Assembly (NCBI GenBank): GCA_020744425.1
Contig: JAGMUV010000036.1
Span: 310,001-374,000, forward strand
Reading direction: 5' to 3'
Source: Dactylonectria macrodidyma
Taxonomy: Eukaryota; Ascomycota; Sordariomycetes; Hypocreales; Nectriaceae
DNA length: 64,000 nucleotides
Numbering within the stretch: the stretch's first letter is position 1; each line of letters opens with the position of its first letter. This document shows, in pieces, positions 9,379 to 18,404 of the stretch. Made by a program: the position numbers and the translations under genes. The notes beneath the pieces are model-generated. The model was not told the origin of the DNA. It saw only the letters and a list, made by a program, of their open reading frames with translations, and did not search any database.

Positions 9379-12027
9379 ACTTGGTTCGAGGATCAGATCC
9401 CCCATGACGATAGCTGGATCCCGAGGCTTCTCTTCATCTTTGAGACCTTGACGGTTGCCTTCTATGTTCGGCAAAACTATCGCCTCGGACTGCCACCACT
9501 TGCCGGCCTGCCCCGTAGTCCACCTGGGGAACGTTCACATGGCCAGGAAGCAACCGAAGTGGGTGTGTGCGGACCGAGCCTCTCCGCCCACCAATTGGAT
9601 GGAAACACCGCCATCATCATCAAGAGGTGGTTGGCAACAATCGAATGGTGGAGATGGAAATGTAGCTACTGCCTCGCCAGTGGCCGTCGAGGCCAATCCG
9701 TTCTTCATGAACTGCGCGAATGCACACATGGGGGTGCCGAGGTCATAGAGACTCGGTTTGGGAAGGCCATCTACGTGGAGAAAAGTGCGCCGAACACGGC
9801 ATGCCACCGCTGCTATCTGCCGAAGCATCTCTGCACCAAATGGACACGACCTAGCGAGGGTGGTACTTGGGTCGAGAGAAACCCAGCCGAGTGGGCATGC
9901 CAGTTTGGACGGCACCTACTCCGCGATACCATCACCGGGCTCTACGCACATGGTGCGACACGATTCGCGCTTCACATCCAAGATGTGGCGAGGCTATCTC
10001 ATTACAAGAACCGTGATGCGGAAAGATCAACTACAGCCGTCGATGATGAGACGGCAGCAGAATTCCTTCTCGAAGGATTCACATTCAAAGGCATCGAAGG
10101 CATCGAGATGATGCGCCAACTTGCACTCTGGTCAAGGGCGGTCTGGTATCAGAAGACGGTTGATGAGCTCTTGCCTCTAGATGAAGAAGGAGGGACTACG
10201 CGCCCACCCAAGTCCCCCTTTAGTCGTCTTCTTCGCCGCCTAGGTTCTCGCTCCCGTCACAATACTGAGCCTGCCCGGCTACGCGACTGCCATCAAACCT
10301 CTCTAGATGTGCGGTCGGCTCGAGCGCGCCATGCTGTTCAAGTACAGCTAGACGGCTCCTTACTTCATCGGCATCACACTCGTGTGTTGAATGAGAACCA
10401 TTGTCAGTCTTCATCGAGATCTACCAAGCCCATCGTAACCTGGTCGAAGCAAGAACTGTCCTTGTGGGGGGAGAGAAGAAACTGGGAGTACCCTGACCCC
10501 GCGCGGTGGCGCGACGACTGGAAGGATGATCGAAGCGATGACCTTATCAGCGAGGAGCAAGTTCAGAAACAACTCGAGCGATGGTCTGTCCGATGTCCGC
10601 TCTGCCTCCTCTACCGAGACCCCGCCTGCGATCAGCATCCTCTCGCATTCTGCCCCCGAGTCGAAGCACGTCAGGCACGTTCTATCCGCGCCCGTCTTGG
10701 GGAGGAGTTGGTAGAGCTTCAGGCAAAAGGGATAGAAGGATACGGCCCGGTCCCTTGGTGCGGAGACTGCTGTCTTCCTCGGTCTTGCTGCCCTGCGTGG
10801 GCATGCCAAGACGCAACAGACCCTGCCTCAGATTGGGAACCGCGTCCTCGGGTGTGGGGAGGAGGAGATGACTATGCCTGTCGGTCATGGCTGGTGAAAA
10901 CATGGTCGCGCCGAGATGGGAGCCGATGCCAATTCCGGGAGGTGGTTGTCAATGCTGTCTCCGCCATGTGCGCATTCTCTATTATTTCACGCGATGGCCC
11001 CAGTGGTGATTGCGACAATAATAATAATACCTCCCGGGACACCCTCTGGGACCAAATCGAAGATTGGCGTGGCTGTAGCCGCATCCGTTTCAATCCGGAT
11101 TGGGGGATAGATGGCTGGCTCCTCTCCCCGATGCCATGGGGCCGTCAGGACGTCATGGTTATGCTGCGTATCTTCTGTCAGCTCGATATAGTGGTAGAAG
11201 ATTTATGGATCGAGAAGGAGGTAGACAAGCGCCGAGCCAAGTTGCGGATTCCGAGCCGGGAGGGCTATATCCTCATCCGACAACACCAAAAGCAACAACC
11301 CCAGCGCCCGGACGGCAAGACAGCAGCAGTACCAGAGCGAAGCGCCTCAGACGAGCATCTAGCATCTACCCTCCGACAGGCTCTCGACGCAGCGGAGGAC
11401 GAAGAAGAACGCACATCTGGGTTTTGGGGGGATAGTGCCTTCTACTCTGCCCTAGGAGCTCGTGTCCGGGCCTGGCGTAGGGGCGGCATTAGCTGCCAGG
11501 TATGTATGATGTACAACTGGGACGAAGCTTGCTATCTTCATGATATGGAGACGTGTACATTGCATAAGGAATCGAAGGCCGCCGCCACACTGCTACGTAA
11601 GTGGTCGGGCATTCGGCCAGGTGACGGGGGCGAGGAGAGTGAGACGGGGCAATGCCCGCACTGTCGCTTTCCGGCCCAAGTATGCCGGTTTACTCGCATC
11701 GATGATGGAGAATACGATGATGACGATCATACCTGCCAACTGACAGATGAGGATACCGGTAGTGCTGGTGGCAATGGAGTGGAAATAGTGTGTCGTACTG
11801 TCGCGGCATTGCTGACTGTCGCAAATGGCGTGCTCGGAAAGCTGGTCATTCAGGAAGAGATGGGAAAGAAAAGGTGGAATGGGAAGTATGACCAGCTGTC
11901 ACGGCAATGGATGGCAGAGCAGGTCCGGATTGGGAACTCGACCGTTCCACGCATCGTAAGGATCTTTCAACGGCTCTTGGATGGGTTTCAGAGACTGAGC
12001 CAGGTTGGATGGGGGAAAGAGGAGTAG
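9379..12027 (+). CDS. Cys/His-module protein, C-terminal part (modules 2-4)
   Basis: This is in the same frame as the preceding segment and open from the codon after its TGA to a TAG at 12025. There is no ATG for more than 280 codons, so it is unlikely to be translated alone: either the TGA is read through or the gene is dead. Counting from the TTG at 9448, the modules are: module 2, C72-x2-C75-x11-H87-x4-C92, C119-x2-C122-x6-C129, W141, C151; module 3, C383-x2-C386-x10-H397-x4-C402, C438-x2-C441-x6-C448, C494; module 4, C683-x2-C686-x11-H698-x4-C703, C736-x2-C739-x6-C746, C763. Modules 2-4 each end in CQF or CQL, and modules 2 and 3 follow this with a hydrophobic helix. The linkers between modules are long, charged and poorly conserved. 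Retention of all the Cys and His positions argues for selection until recently. A piece of module 2 recurs at 54095-54290. Confidence 0.65.
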   Translation, partial: TWFEDQIPHDDSWIPRLLFIFETLTVAFYVRQNYRLGLPPLAGLPRSPPGERSHGQEATEVGVCGPSLSAHQLDGNTAIIIKRWLATIEWWRWKCSYCLASGRRGQSVLHELRECTHGGAEVIETRFGKAIYVEKSAPNTACHRCYLPKHLCTKWTRPSEGGTWVERNPAEWACQFGRHLLRDTITGLYAHGATRFALHIQDVARLSHYKNRDAERSTTAVDDETAAEFLLEGFTFKGIEGIEMMRQLALWSRAVWYQKTVDELLPLDEEGGTTRPPKSPFSRLLRRLGSRSRHNTEPARLRDCHQTSLDVRSARARHAVQVQLDGSLLHRHHTRVLNENHCQSSSRSTKPIVTWSKQELSLWGERRNWEYPDPARWRDDWKDDRSDDLISEEQVQKQLERWSVRCPLCLLYRDPACDQHPLAFCPRVEARQARSIRARLGEELVELQAKGIEGYGPVPWCGDCCLPRSCCPAWACQDATDPASDWEPRPRVWGGGDDYACRSWLVKTWSRRDGSRCQFREVVVNAVSAMCAFSIISRDGPSGDCDNNNNTSRDTLWDQIEDWRGCSRIRFNPDWGIDGWLLSPMPWGRQDVMVMLRIFCQLDIVVEDLWIEKEVDKRRAKLRIPSREGYILIRQHQKQQPQRPDGKTAAVPERSASDEHLASTLRQALDAAEDEEERTSGFWGDSAFYSALGARVRAWRRGGISCQVCMMYNWDEACYLHDMETCTLHKESKAAATLLRKWSGIRPGDGGEESETGQCPHCRFPAQVCRFTRIDDGEYDDDDHTCQLTDEDTGSAGGNGVEIVCRTVAALLTVANGVLGKLVIQEEMGKKRWNGKYDQLSRQWMAEQVRIGNSTVPRIVRIFQRLLDGFQRLSQVGWGKEE

Positions 12028-12111
12028 TAAAAATATGATTTATTATTCTTCTTAGCCTGTGTTTTTGGGTCTGAATCTGCATTTGTTTTGGCACGACCAA
12101 ACCCAGGGCGA

Positions 12112-13407
12112 CTACTGACCGACCAACCCTCCTGTTTCAGAGAGTAGTAGTTGAAGATATGATGGGTTTTGCACGGCCGGGTCAATGGCCGAAAATTCCT
12201 CATGCCCCTCTTTCAACATCCAGTCAGTTGCCTCTTCAATCCATCCAACTACATTAGCATACGTACGCTGATCCGTAATACAAACTATGTCAGGCATATC
12301 ATCACAATGATCACGTATCCATTCATCCTCTATCAAGCAATTCTTCATGGTTACACGGCGAACTCCAAACATATTCCGGAGGATGTTCAGCAAGAACGGC
12401 CAGCTACCAATGCCGCGCAACTTGACATCCCGAAGCGTGGCCTCCTCGAGCGTCTGTCGGTGCCGCACAAGCACTTCTGCTAATTCGGAAACTGTGGCTT
12501 CGAGTCGAGCGAACTCTACTACCCGCAGCTTTGGTATAGATATCGCTTTCGAAAGCCGGGGGAAGATATCATGATGATCATATTGCTCTTCGCCATCGAA
12601 CGCTAGCGTAAAGTGCGATAATTGAGGGAACATGGCCAAAAACCGATCAAAAGCCGGCTCCCAGCGAGGGCCCTTACTATCCCCAGGATACGGACAGAGA
12701 ATCAGCCTCAGAGAGGTCAGGGTTGCGAGATTCAATCTGGCAGGTGCTGGCTTGTCTTGTGTCAGAGGGACGTCAAGCAGTGACACACTTATGGGTTGAA
12801 CGCAGTTCGGCTCATCCATATGACCAAGGTAGATGTCAAGCTTCTCCACGGGCAGCTTGCTTTCCACCGCCGCAGTAAGCATCACATTCAGTAGATACTG
12901 AACGAAGCCCCCTCTCAGAAAATCGGTTTCCAAGCCCCTTTCGAGCACACAGCCAGCTTCTTTTTGTAGCCGGACCGACCCCCAAGGGACATGGGCGTCA
13001 GTGAGGACGAGGGTCTTGCAGTTGGGGAGTTTCCGCATGGCCTGCACCAGGCAGTGTTGAGCGACGCTATCCTCAAAATATGGTGGAATTTCGTCGCCAT
13101 GAACCTGAAGCGGGCAGTCCGCATACCTAAGCTTGTTCATCTCGCTCTTAGAAAGATGCTCTATGCATAGCCCTAGGGTACGGACAGCATGCCGCAAGGA
13201 CGGATGTTCTGAGATTGCTTTCAGGATATCCAGGCTCTGGCGCTCAAACATAACGTATCGGGTCTGGAAATAGGCGCATTCGAAGATGCCCCGTGTTTTT
13301 GTGTTTATACCCTGACAGGTCTGCCGGAATGAGAATAGGCTGTTGCCGGGGAGAAACTCTGCTATAGCGCAGACGACCTCAGTAGGGAGCTCTAACAATG
13401 CGACCAT
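12112..13407 (-). CDS. F-box protein
   Basis: Complete 431-residue frame. Residues 4-48 match an F-box: ALLELPTEVVCAIAEFLPG, then LFSFRQTCQGI and a second helix. F-box proteins bind Skp1 and select substrates for SCF ubiquitin ligases, usually in cytoplasm or nucleus. The remainder (about 50-420) has the leucine-spaced, helix-rich look of the fungal F-box/LRR-like group (for example LATLTSLRLILCPYPG, FPQLSHFTLAF, IPKLRVVEFARL, ATLRDVKLRGI), with no recognisable WD40 or kelch repeat. The start ATG precedes the F-box by three residues, as is usual. It converges on the Cys/His-module frame with about 84 bp between their stops. The substrate is unknown. Confidence 0.85.
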   Translation of the reverse strand: MVALLELPTEVVCAIAEFLPGNSLFSFRQTCQGINTKTRGIFECAYFQTRYVMFERQSLDILKAISEHPSLRHAVRTLGLCIEHLSKSEMNKLRYADCPLQVHGDEIPPYFEDSVAQHCLVQAMRKLPNCKTLVLTDAHVPWGSVRLQKEAGCVLERGLETDFLRGGFVQYLLNVMLTAAVESKLPVEKLDIYLGHMDEPNCVQPISVSLLDVPLTQDKPAPARLNLATLTSLRLILCPYPGDSKGPRWEPAFDRFLAMFPQLSHFTLAFDGEEQYDHHDIFPRLSKAISIPKLRVVEFARLEATVSELAEVLVRHRQTLEEATLRDVKLRGIGSWPFLLNILRNMFGVRRVTMKNCLIEDEWIRDHCDDMPDIVCITDQRTYANVVGWIEEATDWMLKEGHEEFSAIDPAVQNPSYLQLLLSETGGLVGQ

Positions 13408-14171
13408 GGTGTAGAGAATGCCTGAAGGCGTATGCTACCACTGGTGACGATGTGGGTTTTGAGATCGGGTGCACGCTTGGCGCAGGAAGTAATTCTGAGA
13501 GGTTGAAGTTCGCAATTGCCTGGTTGGTGTGGGGAAGCGTGCCATTTTACTGCAAGCCCTTTTGCACGCGACATGCTTGCTTTTGTCTGCTACCCAGTGC
13601 TCCTAATAGTGTAAATAGTGCGTGTGGACACCCCAACTGCTCCGTTAGTGCGTATGACTGGGCGACACTAAACCACCAGTGCGTTGAAACCGCCACAACT
13701 AAACTACCAGTGTGCCTGCGGCAGTGTTAGTTCGTCTGCCACTTTTACACTCAAACCATAGTGCAAATCGGGGTTTGAAGTATTAGTGTAACATTCAAAG
13801 ACTGCTTGAGGCCGTTCCCCTAGATGTAGATCTACATCTATCTACATCTACATTTCGTCTACATTGGTAGATCGATTCCCCGCCCTGCCAGTATAGAATG
13901 CCGGAAAACCTCCCCTCACTTAAAGGTAAAAAGTGGGCCATGAAAGGCCGAGGGTTCCCGAGGCCACCTACGGGCACAGCCCGTTACAAATGTTCTTTAA
14001 CAAGAAAAAGCAACGTGTGGCTTGCACCTGAGCGAAAACTTTTGAAATGCTCCTCCGTCCGCTGCGGTACATGGAGCAATGTGCTCCGTACTGCGGGACG
14101 GGATGTCCATGCCGCTAGCCCATTTCGACACTCTGCACGGTGGATTTTGGGGTTTTGCAACAGTCACCCCA
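13408..14171. other. Intergenic with short irregular repeats
   Basis: Upstream region of the F-box gene. Around 13600-13730 phrases such as TAGTGCGT and CACTAAACCACCAGTG recur irregularly. At about 13823-13850 TCTACATC repeats in tandem, next to the palindrome GTAGATCTAC. No gene is supported. Confidence 0.4.
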
Positions 14172-14265
14172 CCCCTTGACTGTGATAAGCCTCAAGGCCA
14201 GATTCTGCCCCACATGACCCCTGCGCGCAATGTGGAACCTCGGAGTGACTTGTCGCGTGGCTGAT
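14172..14265 (+). repeat. Short repeat shared with the piggyBac leader
   Basis: The sequence from TTGACTGTG through AGGCCAGATT and GCCCCACATGACCCCTG to GTCGCGT matches 23503-23590 in order and spacing with scattered differences. In the second place it lies just upstream of a piggyBac-type transposase fragment. Here it lies upstream of a different ORF (14285). This is probably the 5' leader of the same element family, so the 14285 ORF may be element-associated. Confidence 0.65.
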
Positions 14266-14284
14266 ATCCAGTGGCAGTCTTGAG

Positions 14285-15076
14285 ATGGTTGTGCCCAACA
14301 ACCTCCCTAGCAGCCAGCAGACGTCACAGCCCGGAGGACGCGGTGGGATCTACTCAATGTCTCAGAGCCAGAACCCTTCTCCCCAGGCGATGACCACCGA
14401 CTCGCACCCGCAGCGCGTTGCTCCCGCGCCCGTCAGTGGTCTAGAGCCCCCTGTCTTGCTCTCGATGCCTCCTGGTGGCATCATGCATCAGCCCGGCGTC
14501 TCTTCGCCATACGAACACAGCTCGATGATGCAACTCAACCCGGTTCTCCAGCACGAGGGCGAACAGCCTATCCCCTTGAACTTGGACGACTTCCCCTCGT
14601 CCTCTCAACAAGCGTACGAGCTCACAGGTCTCGAAGACGACCCCTTTCTATCAGCGCCACCCGCTCCCGAGATTGATGAAGAGACAAGCAGTGAGGCGAA
14701 GGATGAAGAAGCCGCACAGCTTATGCCTTCAACACCCCATGACCCAGGACCAGAGTCACCGCCTTCATCCCCAAATCGCTTCTTCACACCCACGGGCGAC
14801 TATGAACTCATGGCCCTTGCCCTGTATCGCAGCCGCCGCACAGCAGCCCTGGAGGAGATGCAGCGACATTATCGCTCGCGCATCGCGGCCGTCACGGAAG
14901 AAGCCGCAGCACAACCACCCAAACCAGGCAAATCTCTACCAAACATCAGCCAACTAAAGTCATCTCCACCACCATGCCCCTCACTCCATGACGAAGGGGG
15001 CAACCATTCATCACCTCCTTCCCAGGAGCCCGCCGTTCCTGATGGTTCGCAGGACAGCCGGACCGGCGACTTATAA
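14285..15076 (+). CDS. Hypothetical Ser/Pro-rich protein
   Basis: A 263-residue frame that I do not recognise. Most of it is low-complexity Ser/Pro/Gln/Glu sequence and probably disordered: an acidic part at about 115-145 and a Pro-rich part at 145-165. One short ordered-looking segment lies at about 168-210 (GDYELMALALYRSRRTAALE, then a Glu/Arg helix). It has no signal peptide or membrane segment. A repeat shared with the leader of a piggyBac-type transposase ends 19 bp before its ATG, so it could be a TE accessory frame or a host gene next to a solo leader. The long uninterrupted frame is the only coding evidence. Confidence 0.35.
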   Translation: MVVPNNLPSSQQTSQPGGRGGIYSMSQSQNPSPQAMTTDSHPQRVAPAPVSGLEPPVLLSMPPGGIMHQPGVSSPYEHSSMMQLNPVLQHEGEQPIPLNLDDFPSSSQQAYELTGLEDDPFLSAPPAPEIDEETSSEAKDEEAAQLMPSTPHDPGPESPPSSPNRFFTPTGDYELMALALYRSRRTAALEEMQRHYRSRIAAVTEEAAAQPPKPGKSLPNISQLKSSPPPCPSLHDEGGNHSSPPSQEPAVPDGSQDSRTGDL

Positions 15077-16588
15077 CACAGATAAGACGTGAGAATAGCC
15101 TCGCAAGAACTCTCGGACACAGGTGCCAATCCAGAAAGGCCGTCATGGAGGAACCAGTTGGATGGTCGGGGTAGAGGGTCACCATTTCTTAGAGGCGATT
15201 GTTCTGACTGCATGACTATTTGTACCACGAGTGGGTAGGAATTTCTTCCCAGGTAATCCAAATCACCCTGTCACAACTACCGTCAGTGAATAAGAATGGG
15301 ATTCGCATTATGCAATGTCCATTTCACGGCGTCGCTGAAGTAGTCTTCTCCAATGTCGTGGGTCACTTGTTTGTCGGACACAGCGGATACAGTGGAGACC
15401 CATATTCTTCGAGTGACGCGGTCAGCACGCGCCAGTTGCTGCAAACGCGACCCCTTGTGCTCGGCTGCATAACAGTGTAGAAGTGTTGCAAGGTCCCGAG
15501 ATATGATCGGTGGGAGCGGCCCCACAATAGGGGCTCCGCTCTCACGTACTTGTGCTCCGTAAAGCTAGGCCCTTTTGGATTGCATGAGAACATGATGGGC
15601 TGTCTCGGAGAGAGATCGGCTATGTCATGAGTTGCCTTACATTTCAGGCGGGAATTGGGACCCAGCCTGTGCTTGTATTATGTTATCTCCCTGCCATGTG
15701 CCATTCACTGTTTCCCCCACTTGCCTACAGATTACTTCCGTTTTTGAATCATAGCTCGGCCTGGGTTAATGCATTGTGGCAGGGGCGACCCCTAATCCTT
15801 GTATGGTTTCCATTACAGTTTCGAGGAGCCATGCCGACCTCTTCCATCGTCAGAGTCCAAGACTGAGCTCGCGGGCTTGCGTAACTTGTAACTTCAGCCT
15901 ACCTGAGGAGGGGTTTCTCTCAGTATGGGGATCGTGTTCCTGAGAGATCCAATGCCCCTTCTCCAGAGAGCGCTCGCCACACCAGGTCAGAAGCTGCTTC
16001 ATTCTTCGCGGCTCCAACAACGAAGCTTCGATGTGCTTGAAGAAATCGGCTGGATTGACCTCGCCATGTGGAATTGACGATTGTCCGCCGTCGATGAGAA
16101 CTCGCCCCTCTCCCCCTCATTCCCAAACTGCTTCGTCGACTCCCACCATTCCTCATGCGCATCTCCTTGTTCCGGTTGATCACCTGGCGTGTCGCTCATC
16201 GGGAGCGCAATCTTGGATGGCGCTGCACGCGGCGGTGGTGATTCATCCCAATTTGGCATGGAGCGTTTCGGCGCTTCTCCTGCATTGCGCCCGCACTTTA
16301 TTGACATACCATTTCTGCGGCGTTGTCTCCTCCCCCGGCTTTTCCCCCGATATTCGTGCGCTCTTCGTGTTCCTCTCCTGAGGACCTTGAGTGGCGGTTT
16401 CTCGTTCGACGCGTCGACGCTCGGTTTCTGCCTTGAAGATTTCCTCGTGGCCTTGGTTATCACAGGTTCCGTAGTCGCTACCTTGCCGGGGCAAGCAAGT
16501 AGTGCGATTCGCCACGAGAATCCAGTACCGTCCAGTATTCTAACGCATCGGCATCTCAGGTTCATTCCGCCTCAACATAACAACCTTC
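15077..16588. other. No confidently recognised gene
   Basis: Several frames overlap on both strands (for example 15999-16565 on the minus strand, basic and low-complexity), but none has a domain or a clear advantage. A strong GC-rich inverted repeat, GAGCGGCCCC / GGGGCTCCGCTC, sits at about 15514-15541 with a 6-nt loop. Confidence 0.35.
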
Positions 16589-17458
16589 TCATATTTCGCC
16601 GGGTCCCAAATGTGGTCCATACCGCCGGATCAAACGTTGTATCGCCATTTTTCGGACTTCTGTATGCGACATGTCCTTGAACGGCGAGTCGTATTTAACA
16701 TTGCCGTGATCAATGGGCATAGATGTAGGACGCTCCATTGAAGACTCGGCTCCTTCATGCCCCCTAAAGAGGTGGAGGCGGCCCGCTCTATCAAAGACTC
16801 CATAAACGGCTGGCGGGGGGGTCGACTTATTCCAATTCATTACCCAACCTACCTTAAAATATTTGTTTCTGATCTCGAAGGGAACAGTCGCTTCGGAGGA
16901 TAATCTTCGCCCCGGTCTCGTTCTTGGTCCTCGGTGGCCGTGGCCGTTTCTGTCCGACACACGTCCTGGTGAGGTTGTAATTGCTCGGCGATTGGGATAC
17001 TTGGTTCGATCGGCGGTCGCAGCAGTAGGCCCATGCCGAATTGCGCGCGGATAGATCATTTTGCCACCAGGTCTCACTCTCGTTTTCGGTTGCTGGTGGT
17101 AGCGGCTGCCGCTGTTGTCTAGATTTGAAGCCGTATTCGTTTCGGGAGGAGCATCGATTTGGGCAGCGATCGCAGTCGTAAGACGAGCAGGTGCAGGAGA
17201 CCCACGACGTTTGCTGCCTAGATAGACAACTGAGTCATCGGAGTCATCGGGGTCGTCGGATGCCAACATATGTGCGATGAAAAGCGGAACGTAGCTCTGT
17301 GTAAAGTCGGAGCGTGAATTGGGAAATTGGGAGACAATTTTCTGAGTAGCAATGACAGTCAGTGGACACGTCAGCGGAGCTAGTGAAGTGGAGCCTCTAG
17401 GGCAGGAGACCGTTGGGCCCAATTGCCCAGATCTCTTGAAGCAACGCTCTTCAATCAC
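16589..17458 (-). CDS. Hypothetical protein, possibly frameshifted near its end
   Basis: A 289-codon minus-strand frame. The first 63 residues look unlike the rest, and Met64 (17269), just before an acidic LASDDPDDSDDSVVYLG segment, is a more natural start. Residues 65-185 are basic and disordered. Residues about 190-285 look folded: RNKYFKVGWVMNWNK, AVYGVFDRAGRLHLFRG, then MSHTEVRKMAIQRLIRRYG. A neighbouring frame, entered at about 16620, reads DPAKYEKVVMLRRNEPEMPM before a stop, which looks like the natural C-terminus after a one-base frameshift. The KYFKVGWV phrase recalls the start of the fungal DUF6590 domain, but the match is too short to assign. Confidence 0.4.
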   Translation of the reverse strand: MIEERCFKRSGQLGPTVSCPRGSTSLAPLTCPLTVIATQKIVSQFPNSRSDFTQSYVPLFIAHMLASDDPDDSDDSVVYLGSKRRGSPAPARLTTAIAAQIDAPPETNTASNLDNSGSRYHQQPKTRVRPGGKMIYPRAIRHGPTAATADRTKYPNRRAITTSPGRVSDRNGHGHRGPRTRPGRRLSSEATVPFEIRNKYFKVGWVMNWNKSTPPPAVYGVFDRAGRLHLFRGHEGAESSMERPTSMPIDHGNVKYDSPFKDMSHTEVRKMAIQRLIRRYGPHLGPGEI

Positions 17459-18404
17459 TTACGGCCAAATGTCTCCATTCATACCGCTCGCGCTGCTATT
17501 GAGCTTAGGCCCCGAATAAATGCTCCCGCAGCGGCGTCTTAGGCTCTGCTAACAGCTTTCTGCATATGCCTGCACCTTATGCACCTCGCCACATCCAACC
17601 GGCTGAGCGCTCTGACTCGTGGGGTTGTGCCCAACGAAGCTGTGTGCATGATCAGTTTTCTTTTCTCTTTCCACTCCATACGCGATTATTGTGCTAGACC
17701 CCATTGCTCCACGTTTTACGACTTTTTGTGCGGTATATTCACACTCGACATCTCGTACGAGTGGCTGTGATGAGGTGGGGACCATCTCACTTTCCGCTGG
17801 CAGCCGAGGGCTGTCTGTCTTACCACGAGACGCGTGGACGATCCAAAAGTGCGTCTAGTAGTTGACAATCTTGTGAAGTGCATCCGTGAGTCTCTAAACA
17901 TTGAACCCAGTGTGGAGGGCAAACTGCTGGATGAGACGCCTTCATCGGGAGGACTACAGTCTCAACAACAAGGCCCCATCCAAATCAGGTAACAACAGAA
18001 ATCACATCAATTTTGGAGTTACGAGGATGTGCATCAAATAGCTCACAACCACACCCTGGCTGCTATTGCCACAGGTTCCTCTGCAGTCAGCATATTCCAG
18101 AGCTATGTGGGGCAAGGCACGGACTGGAGCCTTGGCACGCTCAAAGGGCAGTAGTGCCTTACCATAGTATTTTGCGTTTGTCCCTCACTCGGCACTCGGC
18201 CCGGGAACCATGGCATAGCCCAATGACGCCATGGGGCAGCAGTCAGTGCTTATTTATATCTGCCATAGATAACTAGCAGCTCATGGAGCTCAAAAAGACC
18301 TTATCAGGTTTTGAACAGTCCGAATGCACAAAGGATTTCACGGAATCTTCCGAGCGCATTCTAAAGATTACCCCGCCCAACAAAGTTCGACTACTATAGT
18401 GATC
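17459..18404. other. Upstream of the HET gene; possible relic peptide
   Basis: No complete gene. Between about 18040 and 18145 a + strand frame reads TLAAIATGSSAVSIFQSYVG, followed by QGTDWSLGTL. This looks protein-like but has no supported start or exon structure, so it may be a relic of another gene. The promoter of the HET gene should lie at the right end. Confidence 0.3.

Noticed and set aside
10411..10903. Minus-strand frames opposite the Cys/His modules
   Set aside because: They overlap a far longer + strand frame with conserved Cys/His spacing, and have no domain; shadows of GC-rich coding sequence.
15999..16565. 188-residue minus-strand ORF
   Set aside because: Low-complexity basic sequence overlapping frames on both strands; no domain, and the better continuation of the upstream gene lies in another frame.
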